A stretch of DNA of 64,000 nucleotides from BQJU01 sp965229635 (GTDB taxonomy: Bacteria > Bacteroidota > Bacteroidia > Chitinophagales > Saprospiraceae): positions 7,006,001 to 7,070,000 of the forward strand of contig OZ245894.1 of assembly GCA_965229635.1 (NCBI GenBank), given 5' to 3'. Under the pieces are notes generated by a model. The model was not told the DNA's origin, made no database searches, and worked only from the letters and a program-made list of their open reading frames with translations. Shown here in pieces: positions 26,662 to 35,131 of the stretch. The translations under genes were made by a program, and so were the position numbers. Each line of letters begins with the position of its first letter. Within the stretch, counting starts at the first letter, position 1.

Positions 26662-27758
26662 AATTGACGAAGTTTAGCAAGTTTTTCCAATTGCTTTTGG
26701 TGTTCCGGATAAAGATACTGCATCGCAATTCTATTTTCCGGTCTGGCTTCAAAAATATACAACACCAGCCGAAAAAACCAGTCCAGTGGTTTCATCAGCA
26801 AATAAACAAAGTCTGCGATCCAGGGGTTGCCCAACACTAAAAACAGTCGCTTGGCCCGTTCCCCGAAACGATTGTAATAGTACCGAATGAATTGGTGGGT
26901 AGCAGGCATTTTTCGCTCCAGTAAATCCTCAAAGGCATTAGCCACCAGCAGCTGGCGGTTGACCTGGATCACTCGTCCCTGCCGATAGCCGTAGCGAAGC
27001 GGCCTAACCACCCGACCATGCCCCTTGGCGGCAATGGTACACAAATAGTGCTCATCGGCACAATCGACCTCGCAGGCCAATTGTGAAAGGCCGTGGCCGT
27101 AGGTTTCCGTAAAGGCGGTAATAAATGCATCCGGCTTTTGGCCAAATAACAATAAAATCAGAGCCAACAACAACAGGAGGGGCACACATAGTAAGGTGAG
27201 GATAGGAATTTTTTTCCAAAGTGGCGCAGTTAGTACCCCATAGCTCCACCGCAAAAAGGTTGTATCGGTTCGGTAGCTGCCTTCCTCCACCTGCTTGTTG
27301 ATTTTGTAATGATTCAAGATCAGCCTTAAGGCAAAGAGTCCCATCACCGGAGCAACCCCCATCAGACTGAGAAATATGTCATTCATTTGCCACAACATTG
27401 GAATATTGGCCACCAGGCCCAATAACAAAAGACAATAGATGATGAGTTCCAACAGCGGCCCTCCGGGTTTACGAATGTATTTGGCATAAAAATAGGACAG
27501 CACACAAGCACCCATTAATACATAAATACTCAACTTGCTCTCCGGTGCAAAAAAGGCGTTGTTGAGTTCCATACAACAATCCACCTGAGGTGCATCCCAA
27601 TAAATCAGAAACAACAGAGGATAGGCCACTAATACGACCAACTCCAGGAGCAATAAAAAAATGCCTTTGAGCAAAAGTTTTCGCGTAAGCAAAAAATAGA
27701 CCAGCACGCAAGCCGTCAATATTGATGGAATAAACAGAAGATAGACGTAAGCGGACAT
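26655..27758 (-). CDS. Uncharacterised polytopic membrane protein (DUF6688-like)
   Basis: The frame is open from 27824; the ATG at 27756-27758 (MSAYVYLLF) avoids a 49-bp overlap with the PqiA-like gene and begins in a membrane helix, giving 367 residues. About seven helices occupy residues 1-215; a soluble C-terminal half includes GHGRVVRPLRYGYRQG and VNRQLLVANAFEDLLE, which I associate with the DUF6688 type, though I am not certain. No catalytic motif seen. It sits between PqiA-like and K+ channel genes in one operon. Confidence 0.65.
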   Translation of the reverse strand: MSAYVYLLFIPSILTACVLVYFLLTRKLLLKGIFLLLLELVVLVAYPLLFLIYWDAPQVDCCMELNNAFFAPESKLSIYVLMGACVLSYFYAKYIRKPGGPLLELIIYCLLLLGLVANIPMLWQMNDIFLSLMGVAPVMGLFALRLILNHYKINKQVEEGSYRTDTTFLRWSYGVLTAPLWKKIPILTLLCVPLLLLLALILLLFGQKPDAFITAFTETYGHGLSQLACEVDCADEHYLCTIAAKGHGRVVRPLRYGYRQGRVIQVNRQLLVANAFEDLLERKMPATHQFIRYYYNRFGERAKRLFLVLGNPWIADFVYLLMKPLDWFFRLVLYIFEARPENRIAMQYLYPEHQKQLEKLAKLRQLC

Positions 27759-27775
27759 AGGATGATTTTGGGATT

Positions 27776-28678
27776 TTATCCTGGCAAGATAAACTTTTCT
27801 TCCCTCTTTTGTGATTCCAACCAATAGCTGGAAAAGATTGACAAAACAACGTAAGCAAAAAAGAAATAGAGCCCTACCAATACATTGGTCTCGGTTTGTA
27901 GGCCGGTTTGCATATTATTAAAAGCCAGGAAGGCCAGAAACATCGCCACCACAAAAACGTCGGCCATTGACCACTTTCCGGATTTTTGCAGCACTAACTG
28001 CGCCCATCTGTTTTGCGTCCACGCTGGCTGGAAAACATGTAATAACGTCAACACAATTTTACTCAACGGAAACAACACACTAAACAACAAAATACTGCCG
28101 CCCACCACAAAATTGTGCTGCCGGAACAACAAGCCGATCAGCTCCATCACCGACTTGCTTTGGTAGTAGAAATACAAGTCTCCGTGGAAAGTAGCCGTTC
28201 GGTCCAGGCTGAGGGAAAAGAGGCCTGTATTTATCTTGATGGGAATACTCAAATCTCGCTGAAAAGCGCCGATCTCCAGCATAGGTGCAAAAAGGCCTAC
28301 TTCCAGGCAGGCCAGCCCCAGCAGGATCAAGCCTCCGGGAATAGCCGGAGTGTAATGCATCCTTTTGGCTAAAACAATAATAAAAATCAGGTAGGTCAAT
28401 GCCAGCAGCACAAACCCCAGCACTGCCCAGTCGGCATCGCCATTTTGCCCAATGGCTTGCTGTAAATTGGCTTCCGCCAACTCCTGCTTCTCGCGACCGG
28501 CATCTTCCTCCAACCACTCTTCAAAGTCAAGCAAGCGTTCTTCGTAATTCAACTGCCGGGCAAATATCTCCCGCGCATTCTTGTACGCCTGCGTCTTGAT
28601 CACAATCTGAGTACTCAGCAAAGTTGCCAAAATCAGAAAAACCAAACTACCCGTGCCAAATAATATCGTTACTTTCAT
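27776..28678 (-). CDS. PqiA-domain membrane protein
   Basis: 300 residues. An N-terminal helix, a periplasmic or cytosolic charged helical segment (40-75), then further helices ending in a single PqiA-like domain with QKSGKWSMADVFVVAMF, the conserved G-x-W-S-M-x-D-V-F motif of paraquat-inducible protein A. PqiA proteins work with MCE-domain PqiB in lipid transport in Proteobacteria; no MCE gene is visible here. First gene of an apparent three-gene operon with the DUF6688-like protein and K+ channel. Confidence 0.82.
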   Translation of the reverse strand: MKVTILFGTGSLVFLILATLLSTQIVIKTQAYKNAREIFARQLNYEERLLDFEEWLEEDAGREKQELAEANLQQAIGQNGDADWAVLGFVLLALTYLIFIIVLAKRMHYTPAIPGGLILLGLACLEVGLFAPMLEIGAFQRDLSIPIKINTGLFSLSLDRTATFHGDLYFYYQSKSVMELIGLLFRQHNFVVGGSILLFSVLFPLSKIVLTLLHVFQPAWTQNRWAQLVLQKSGKWSMADVFVVAMFLAFLAFNNMQTGLQTETNVLVGLYFFFAYVVLSIFSSYWLESQKREEKFILPG

Positions 28679-28683
28679 TAGGG

Positions 28684-28925
28684 ATTTTAGTTTAGTGTTT
28701 AGTGTGTAGAGTTTAGAGAAAGGTCCATCAAAATCTCATGCTGTACCTACGCTAAAATTAAGCAGAATTTACAGGATTATCAACTGTTCCCTTCTCTAAA
28801 CACTAAACCCCTAAACTCTAAACTTTCCAAACCGTCTCCCCCGCCTAAACCACCTCAACTGCCTCAACCGCCTCCCCTTCTAAACTTTAACCATTAAACT
28901 TTCCCCCACTCTAAACTCTCCCCTC
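28684..28925. repeat. CTAAAC-rich degenerate repeat tract
   Basis: Gene-free sequence with many copies of TAAACTCTAAAC/CTAAACC on the plus strand from about 28795, facing complementary GTTTAG/TTTAGAG copies at 28684-28724. It can fold into an imperfect hairpin. The same CTCTAAACTCTAAAC sequence resumes right after the insertion sequence (30338-30355), showing that the IS landed in this tract. Confidence 0.55.
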
Positions 28926-28977
28926 TGCTGAATCTAATTAAGTCGTACTAATTAATAGTCCGATAAAGTCGTATTAA
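28926..28977 (+). repeat. Left terminal inverted repeat of the IS
   Basis: TGCTGAATC, then TAAGTCGTACTAA, then AGTCCGATAAAGTCGTAT; the inner 20 bases match the right end exactly. An AAGTCGTA sequence occurs twice within the repeat, suggesting two transposase-binding sites. Confidence 0.85.
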
Positions 28978-29011
28978 CTTTGTCTCCAAAAGAGGAGCAA
29001 AAGCAAAAGTC

Positions 29012-30315
29012 ATGACAACTCTGGAACAAAGGCATGAAATAAAGCATCTGACGCAGGGAGGCAAGAAGGCTCCCGAGATTGCAGCAATGCTGGGACTTTC
29101 TGTATATACCGTGCGCAAGTGGCAACAGCGTATAAAAAAAGGGGATCTGTCCATTCGGTCCTAGGTCGGCCCGCGACAGGATCGATGAGCAGTTTTCCAG
29201 CATTTTTGGCTGAGCGTATCAAAAAGATGCGCTTAAAACATCCGGGCTGGGGACCAAGTACCATTCTTGCGGAATTGCAATCAACCAAGGAACTGGCGAA
29301 TTGCGCGCTTCCCAGTAGAAGCACCATTGGTCTTTTTTTGCAAGAGCAGCAATTGAGCAAGAGCTATGAGATTAATAACCCCTTACCGGTAGAGCCTTGC
29401 AAAGAAGCAAAGTGCTGCCACAGTCTTTGGCAGGTAGACGGTAAAGGCAATAGCCAGGTAAAAGGAGTAGGTCCCATTTCGTTGTTGAACGTAAAGGATG
29501 TTTACTCCAGTGCTTACATATCGTGTTTTCCTGCCAGGATGAAAAGCATGCAGGGGCATCCCAATAAGAGTGACTATCAAACGGCCTTACGCCTGGGTTT
29601 TATCAATCATGGTTTGCCCCGGGCTTTACAAAGCGATCATGCAAGTGTGTTCTACGAAAACGTCAGTAAGTCGCCGTTCCCAACGATGTTCTGCCTGTGG
29701 TTGATTAGCCTGGGCATACAGCCTTGCTTTAGTCGGGTCAATCAACCCACTGATCAAGGGAAAGTGGAAAAGGCGCATCAAACCGTTTTCGATCAAGTGC
29801 TGCGCGGTCGCCACGACTACAAAAATTGGAATCACCTCTTTGAATGGTGTCGCCAAAGGCGCATCCAACTCAATGAAGTTATTCCCAGTAGAGGAACCGA
29901 TCACCTGCCTCCTTTGAAAAAGTATCCCCGAGCAAGACACTCCGGGCGCTTTTATCACCCCACGAGGGAAGCTCTATTGATCGACTTGAAAAAAGTATTT
30001 ACTTTCCTGGCCAAAGGAAAGTGGTACCGAAAGATTGCCGGAAATCAGACCGTCTGTCTGGGAGGTCAGATTTACTACATCTCAGGCAGTAAGCCCAGGC
30101 AACAAGTGCAAATCACTTTTTGCAGTCGGAAAAAATGCCTGTTGTTCCAGAATGACAAAGAACTTGTGATCGCTGAGCTCCCAATTAAAGGGATCTCTCG
30201 CGAGATTTTGATGGGAAATTTAGAGCCAATCGCTCATTTTCCCGATTTTCAACTGGAGCTACCCCTTGATTGGGATGCTCAAAAACTTAATACGACTTTA
30301 TCGGACTCTGCTTAG
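29012..30315 (+). CDS. IS481-like transposase made by -1 frameshift
   Basis: The first frame (29012-29164) encodes 50 residues with a helix-turn-helix (KKAPEIAAMLGLSVYTVRKW); the second (29119-30315) encodes the DDE core. They overlap at the slippery run A AAA AAA (29134-29140) followed by GGGG, and a -1 slip there gives a 434-residue fusion. The catalytic triad is visible as WQVDGKG (Asp), LQSDHAS (Asp) and KVEKAHQ (Glu), the pattern of IS481/IS3-type integrase cores. A stem (29144-29151 with 29175-29183) lies just after the run. Alternatively the frame was broken by loss or gain of one A, which would make the element dead. Confidence 0.82.
29134..29183 (+). other. Candidate programmed -1 frameshift site
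   Basis: Heptamer A AAA AAA in the correct phase for -1 slippage, then GGGG and a possible stimulatory stem GATCTGTC / GACAGGATC with a one-base bulge. Confidence 0.6.
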
Positions 30316-30337
30316 TACGACTTAGTCGGATTCAGCA
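30287..30337 (-). repeat. Right terminal inverted repeat of the IS
   Basis: Complement of the left end with one indel and a few mismatches in the middle. The transposase stop codon (30313-30315) lies inside it. Confidence 0.85.
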
Positions 30338-30382
30338 CCTCTAAACTCTAAACTTCTTATATTGGCCACAAAAGAAATCAAC

Positions 30383-31495
30383 ATGCAATATACAACTTCC
30401 ACATTAGTCCTTCTATTCCTATTGCCGATCATGCTATTGGCGCAACGCCGGGAAATCGATACCAGTTTGCATATGGACTTTGAATTGTATGACCCAAAGT
30501 CTACGTTAGTGGTTCCGGAGCACATTGTGACCAGTGCCAAATTTCCCTTTATTGACGTGCACAGTCACCACTGGCGCATGGCCGAACAGGACCTGGACAA
30601 GCTTGCACGCGAAATGGATTCCCTTAATATGGGCATCATTGTCAACCTCAGCGGTCGCGGCGGGAAAGCGCTGAAGGATATTATGGACCACGTCAATGCC
30701 TCGCCCCAGAAGAATCGTATTGCCGTCTTTACCAATATCAACATCCGCAGTATTGATGATCCCGACTGGATTGAGAGTACCCTCAAGCAGTTGGAATACG
30801 ATGTGAGTGTAGGTGCTAAAGGGCTAAAAATCTACAAAAGCCAGGGCATGCGTGACACCGACAGCCAGGGCAATCGCGTGCAAATCAACGACAAACGCCT
30901 CGACCCGATCTGGGCCAAGTGTGGAGAGTTGGGTATCCCGGTGATCATTCACTCCGCCGATCCCAAATCCTTCTGGGACCCGCACGATGAAAACAATGAG
31001 CGCTGGCTGGAGCTCAAGCTGCGCCCCGGCCGTAAGCGCACCGATGATGATCCGGCGCCCTGGGCCACCATCATTGCCGAACAGCACGATATTTTCAAAA
31101 AACATCCAGAAACGACCTTCATTAATGCGCATATGGGCTGGTACGCCAATGACCTGGGCCATCTCAGTACGCTACTCGACGAAATGCCCAACATGTACGT
31201 GGGTATCGGTGCTATTATCGCAGAATTGGGCCGTCAGCCTCGCTTTGCCAAGAAATTCTTCGAAAAATACCAGGATCGGGTGCTCTTCGGCAAGGATGCT
31301 TATCACCCCGAAGAATACTATACCTACTTTCGCGTTTTGGAAACCGATGACGAATATTTTCCTTACTACAAGAAGTATCACGCATTTTGGCGTATGTACG
31401 GCTTAGATTTATCTGATAAAGTCCTGGAAAAGTTGTATTTTAGGAACGCGTTAAAGATTATCCCCGGTCTGGATAAAAGTTTGTTCCCGAAATAA
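30383..31495 (+). CDS. Secreted amidohydrolase-family (TIM-barrel) hydrolase
   Basis: 370 residues from the ATG at 30383, which starts a signal peptide (MQYTTSTLVLLFLLPIMLLAQ). The mature protein has the amidohydrolase-2 metal motif DVHSHHW near 56, IIHSA near 190, INAHMGWYANDLGHL near 245 and FGKDAYHPEEYY near 305, consistent with a one- or two-metal centre. The signal peptide puts it in the periplasm, unusual for this family. The substrate is unknown; relatives act on C-C or C-N bonds of carboxylic acids. The IS lies directly upstream and may have replaced its original promoter region. Confidence 0.82.
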   Translation: MQYTTSTLVLLFLLPIMLLAQRREIDTSLHMDFELYDPKSTLVVPEHIVTSAKFPFIDVHSHHWRMAEQDLDKLAREMDSLNMGIIVNLSGRGGKALKDIMDHVNASPQKNRIAVFTNINIRSIDDPDWIESTLKQLEYDVSVGAKGLKIYKSQGMRDTDSQGNRVQINDKRLDPIWAKCGELGIPVIIHSADPKSFWDPHDENNERWLELKLRPGRKRTDDDPAPWATIIAEQHDIFKKHPETTFINAHMGWYANDLGHLSTLLDEMPNMYVGIGAIIAELGRQPRFAKKFFEKYQDRVLFGKDAYHPEEYYTYFRVLETDDEYFPYYKKYHAFWRMYGLDLSDKVLEKLYFRNALKIIPGLDKSLFPK

Positions 31496-31578
31496 GATGT
31501 GTCGGCCGTTAAATTTAGTTAAGCGAACAAATCATATCCTTCCTACTTTTAGGAATACATAACACTGAACTCCGGTCT

Positions 31579-31616
31579 GCCATTCGGCAATCAAAATCGA
31601 TTGATTGTCGAATGGC
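31579..31616. terminator. Long hairpin downstream of the amidohydrolase gene
   Basis: GCCATTCGGCAATCA (31579-31593) pairs with TGATTGTCGAATGGC (31602-31616) with one mismatch and an 8-nt loop. No T-tract follows, so a Rho-independent terminator is not certain; it could also be an operator for the PorG-like gene. Confidence 0.45.
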
Positions 31617-31734
31617 TATAGAAAACAGCCCCGGCAATACTGCATTGCCAGACTTCTATCTTGAATATTCTCCAGAAAAAAGACGACCAGCTTCAGTTAT
31701 TTTAAGTTCGATCATTCACTAAATTTTTATACCT

Positions 31735-32415
31735 ATGATCCGCAAAGTTACCATCTTGCCGTTGCTCTTTTTGAGCTGTTTTCTATTTGGCCAGCGAGCC
31801 ACTGAAGCCGGAATCTATGGAGGCATTTCTCTTTATCAGGGAGATCTTGCCCAGACGCCTTTTTCTGCTGAAGAACTAAATCCTGCCGTCGCATTGACTT
31901 ACCGCCAGTTTTTTAACCCCAAGGTAGCCCTGCGGGCTTCCGCCATGTGGACCCGGCTCACGGGCAGTGACCTGCCCTATACCAGCCGCAGCACTCGGGG
32001 CGTAGAAATGGAAACCAACTTGGTGGAAGCCACCATTGGCGGTGAATGGCACCTCCTGGGACGTGCCAGGCTGAACAATACCAGCGCCTTTAGGCAAAAA
32101 TTCTCCCCTTACCTGGGATTGAGTGTGGGTCTGGCTTTCGCCAATCCGGAATTTACTAAACCGGTGGACCTACCGGAGAAAGAAGACGATTTTTCCACAA
32201 CTTTCTTTGTGCTGCCCATTAGTGCAGGGCTCCGTTTTGAAATGACGCGTAAAATTAGTGTAAGCGTAGACTTTACTACCCGTCCGGTTTTTTCCGACTA
32301 CCTCGATGGCATCAGCGAAAATGGCAACCCTGACAAGAAAGACTGGTTTTTCACCTCTGGTATTACCGTTCTGTATAGTATTACGGCTGAAAGTGACCAG
32401 TTTGATTTTGACTAA
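31735..32415 (+). CDS. PorG/DUF6089-like outer-membrane protein
   Basis: 226 residues. Signal peptide to about residue 20 (ends FLFGQ), then an eight-stranded barrel-like pattern: EAGIYGGISLYQGDL at the N-terminus, VALTYRQFFNPKVALRASAM, SPYLGLSVGLAFANPEF, and near the end SDYLDGISENG followed by FFTSGITVLYSI. These strings match the DUF6089 family that includes the T9SS/gliding component PorG. Whether this is the true PorG or a paralogue cannot be told from sequence; other T9SS core genes are not in the window. Confidence 0.8.
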   Translation: MIRKVTILPLLFLSCFLFGQRATEAGIYGGISLYQGDLAQTPFSAEELNPAVALTYRQFFNPKVALRASAMWTRLTGSDLPYTSRSTRGVEMETNLVEATIGGEWHLLGRARLNNTSAFRQKFSPYLGLSVGLAFANPEFTKPVDLPEKEDDFSTTFFVLPISAGLRFEMTRKISVSVDFTTRPVFSDYLDGISENGNPDKKDWFFTSGITVLYSITAESDQFDFD

Positions 32416-32430
32416 AGATTAAGAAAGTGT

Positions 32431-32465
32431 GTAGGGGCTGTATACAGTGAGCTAGACGCCCCTAC
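32431..32465. terminator. Hairpin between convergent genes
   Basis: GTAGGGGC (32431-32438) and GCCCCTAC (32458-32465) form an 8-bp GC-rich stem that overlaps the last codons of the minus-strand phosphatidyltransferase gene. It can act for both converging transcripts. Confidence 0.5.
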
Positions 32466-32964
32466 CCTGCTTTTCCCGATTATCTCTCATTAGCCGAAAG
32501 GTTAAAACCACCAGGATGTAGACTGTACCAAGGACCAGTAGCACCTGGTGCACCGCCTTTTCAGCAATTAAAAACTCCAATAGCAAAAAAACGTACAGGT
32601 AGGCCCCAAGGTACTTCCCAACGGGGTCGTAAGGTTGTTTGCGCCAAACACCTTCGATAAAATGTGCAAAAGAGAGCAGGAGCAACAGTAAAAACCACCA
32701 GGGTAGACTTTCCCGCCAGTACAGGGTCATAAATCCGCTAAAAAGAAAAAGAAAATCTGCTACAGCATCCACAAAGAGCCCACGTTGGGAAGCCACCTTC
32801 CATTTCCGCGCCAGATAGCCATCGAGCGCATCTGAGATCATTGCTATAATAATTAAAACAATAGCAACTGCCCGCGTGTCCAGCTGAATAGCCCAGACCA
32901 GAAATGGGATTAAACCAATCCGAAGGGTACTCAGACAATTGGGTATCGCCTTTCTCGCTACCAT
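32452..32964 (-). CDS. CDP-alcohol phosphatidyltransferase
   Basis: 170 residues with about five helices. The family signature D-G-x2-A-R-x8-G-x3-D-x3-D is complete: DALDGYLARK then RGLFVDAVADF (about 45-73). Enzymes of this family join a CDP-linked lipid and an alcohol such as glycerol phosphate or inositol. Shorter than PgsA (about 180-200), close to archaetidyl-like members; the alcohol is unknown. Overlaps the flavodoxin gene by 7 bp, so the two are translationally coupled. Confidence 0.85.
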   Translation of the reverse strand: MVARKAIPNCLSTLRIGLIPFLVWAIQLDTRAVAIVLIIIAMISDALDGYLARKWKVASQRGLFVDAVADFLFLFSGFMTLYWRESLPWWFLLLLLLSFAHFIEGVWRKQPYDPVGKYLGAYLYVFLLLEFLIAEKAVHQVLLVLGTVYILVVLTFRLMRDNREKQGRGV

Positions 32965-33530
32965 GACTGCGCAACCTTTTCGGCAGCCTTTTGAGCCATT
33001 TCAATGCCTACCTCCTTATTGCCGGAAGGCGTATAATTTTCATCATCATTTGGAGCCATGGTGTAATAATAGTTAGCACCCACAACTTCTCCGCCCTTTT
33101 CTTCAAGCCACCCTGACAAGTTTTTCAGGGACTTTCTTCCATGCCCCATCGCCGTCACTACGGCCATACACTTCTGGCCCTGCAAGCTGGCTAATCCCTT
33201 TATATAACGCCTTAGCGGCAATGCGGGCGTCCACCAGTAAGTTGGCCCCACCACCACGAGTAAATCAAAATCATCAGGAGTGGAGGTATCATCATGAGCC
33301 GTTTCGACCTGAACTGACCAATCATTATTCATCAAGCCTTCTACAACAGCGTAAGCAACCTGATGCGGGAAATTACTCAATCCAGGGTGATAGACCACCA
33401 GTGCCTTGGGCATATTATTTGCGCCCGTTGAAAAGGACTGAGTATCCATTACTTTAGATCGATTACCCAGAATGGTGAGCAAGCCCATTACCAAGGCCAG
33501 GACAATGATGATTCTGATGATCCATTTCAT
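32958..33530 (-). CDS. Membrane-anchored flavodoxin-like protein
   Basis: 190 residues: one N-terminal helix (4-22) and then a flavodoxin fold: KALVVYHPGLSNFP in place of the usual phosphate loop, VVVGPTYWWTPALPLRRYIKG for the second loop that contacts the flavin, and VVTAMGHGRKS for the third. The phosphate-binding loop lacks the usual T/S-x-T-G-x-T, so FMN binding may be altered. The membrane helix is unusual for a flavodoxin. Probably an electron carrier or quinone-type reductase; partner unknown. Confidence 0.75.
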   Translation of the reverse strand: MKWIIRIIIVLALVMGLLTILGNRSKVMDTQSFSTGANNMPKALVVYHPGLSNFPHQVAYAVVEGLMNNDWSVQVETAHDDTSTPDDFDLLVVVGPTYWWTPALPLRRYIKGLASLQGQKCMAVVTAMGHGRKSLKNLSGWLEEKGGEVVGANYYYTMAPNDDENYTPSGNKEVGIEMAQKAAEKVAQSW

Positions 33531-33722
33531 AACTTGGAAGAGGTTTATTCAACAAAAATACTCCGGCAAGCTCGCTGATCTTCATGAGTAATATCACTGC
33601 CCTGGGTGATTTTGCGTCCGAAATCCTGCCCTGTTTATCTATAAAATTAGTAGTCCTCCCGGAAAATAGGTTGATTGGTAAAAACGTTTGAAAAGACTTC
33701 AATCACCAGACTTCTGAATATT

Positions 33723-34862
33723 ATGCAACAAATCAAAGATTTCTTCCTCTTCTGTGCAGGCGTTGATCGCGAAATCCTAAAAGAATGCCCTTCCGACGAA
33801 AACAAATACCTTGGTATTGGTGGTACGGTGCTCTTTACCGGAATACTGGCTTTCTTTTCCTCTGCGTACGCCATTTACACTGTCTTTGACAATTATTTTA
33901 TGGCCATCATCTTTGGCCTGATGTGGGGCTTGATGATCTTTAACCTGGACCGCTACATCGTGTCGGGCATGAAGAGTCGTGGCTCCTTTTTCCGCGACTT
34001 TTTTGTGGCGCTACCACGGTTATTGATGGCTATTCTACTGGCACTGGTCATTTCCAAGCCATTGGAATTGAAGATTTTTGAAAAGGAAATCAACGCCGAA
34101 CTGCTCACCATGGAGCAGGAGGTATACCAAACCCAGGAAGCCCGCGTAAAGGAACGCTATCAGGGGCAAATTGCCGATTACCAGTCTGAAGTCACCGGTT
34201 TGCAAAAAGAGATCGACGCTCAGGCCGCCCTGCGTGATACCCTATCGCTCATGGCCATCCAGGAAGCCGACGGGACGGGTGGTTCCGGCAAGAAAAACCT
34301 GGGCCCCATTTACCGCACCAAAAAAGCGGAAGCCGACAAAGCGCAAGCTGCCCTGGATGCCACTGAAGCCCGCATCCTCCCGCTGATTGCCGAAAAGCAG
34401 GCCGCCATCAGCGAACTACAACTACAACAAAAAACCGATATCGAGAGCCTCGACCGCAAGGCCTATGGAGGCATTGCCGCACGCATGGAGGCGTTGGATC
34501 GTCTGGGCCGCGAAAGCGAGGCCATCTTTTTGGCCAACATCTTCATTATGCTGCTCTTTATCGCCATCGAAACAGCTCCAATTTTTGTCAAGCTCATTTC
34601 CTACCGCAGCCCCTACGACTACCTGATGCACGAGCACGAGCACAAGTTTGAAATGGCCAATCTCGAAGCCACCAGCTTGCTGGCCAACCAGGTAAAAAAC
34701 AAGGTCAAATTTGACACCGAAACCTCCACTTACATGACCGAAAAGGAAGTAGAGGTAGAAAAGGAACTCATCGACCTGTACCTGGCCCGCAAAAAGCAGG
34801 AACTGGCGGCCCGTCAGCTGGAATGGCCCTACCCGTTTGTGAAGCGAAATCTGGATGTATAG
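33723..34862 (+). CDS. DUF4407 membrane protein
   Basis: 379 residues from the ATG at 33723. Three to four helices at about 28-130, a long coiled coil (135-250, rich in E, K, Q and A), a further helix near 275-295, and a helical C-terminal tail. The N-terminus (FFLFCAGVDREILKECPSDENKY) and FNLDRYIVSGMKSRG are typical of DUF4407, a family of unknown function found in many bacteria. The coiled coil is likely outside the cytosol. Monocistronic. Confidence 0.85.
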   Translation: MQQIKDFFLFCAGVDREILKECPSDENKYLGIGGTVLFTGILAFFSSAYAIYTVFDNYFMAIIFGLMWGLMIFNLDRYIVSGMKSRGSFFRDFFVALPRLLMAILLALVISKPLELKIFEKEINAELLTMEQEVYQTQEARVKERYQGQIADYQSEVTGLQKEIDAQAALRDTLSLMAIQEADGTGGSGKKNLGPIYRTKKAEADKAQAALDATEARILPLIAEKQAAISELQLQQKTDIESLDRKAYGGIAARMEALDRLGRESEAIFLANIFIMLLFIAIETAPIFVKLISYRSPYDYLMHEHEHKFEMANLEATSLLANQVKNKVKFDTETSTYMTEKEVEVEKELIDLYLARKKQELAARQLEWPYPFVKRNLDV

Positions 34863-34873
34863 GGCTCTTGCAA

Positions 34874-35062
34874 TGAAGTTGTCTAAAGTTTTCTGCTGTC
34901 AGTGAGCATGAAGGCTTGTGGTTGTTGGCGAGGCTCTTTTTGAGTTTCGTATCCCGAAGCAAGTTCGGGACAGGCTCTGGAAGGTCCGGGACGAAAAAAA
35001 GCCGAAGTCAAAAGCCGCAGTGCTTCGTGCGTAAGTAAGTAAGGAAACTTTAGACAACTTCA
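34874..35062. repeat. 189-bp MITE-like element with 18-bp inverted ends
   Basis: TGAAGTTGTCTAAAGTTT (34874-34891) occurs as an exact inverted copy at 35045-35062. The interior holds a small hairpin TCCCGAA ... TTCGGGA and no gene. No target duplication is obvious. It fills most of the gap between the DUF4407 and SDR genes, and the pair of arms could also form a large stem in RNA. Confidence 0.55.
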
Positions 35063-35131
35063 ATAAAAAAAGTCACAAAAGAAGGCTAAAAAAAGAGCAT
35101 TACCTTATCTTGATGCGCATAACTAACAAGT

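Larger units (their letters stand above)
28926..30337 (+). mobile_element. IS481-like insertion sequence, complete
   Basis: 1412 bp bounded by imperfect ~52-bp terminal inverted repeats starting TGCTGAATC, with CCTC on both outer sides as a possible 4-bp target duplication. The single product is a DDE transposase read by frameshift. Within the left repeat a TAACTTTG -7 box (28975-28982) can drive transcription. Both ends and all three catalytic residues are present, so it may be active. Confidence 0.88.
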
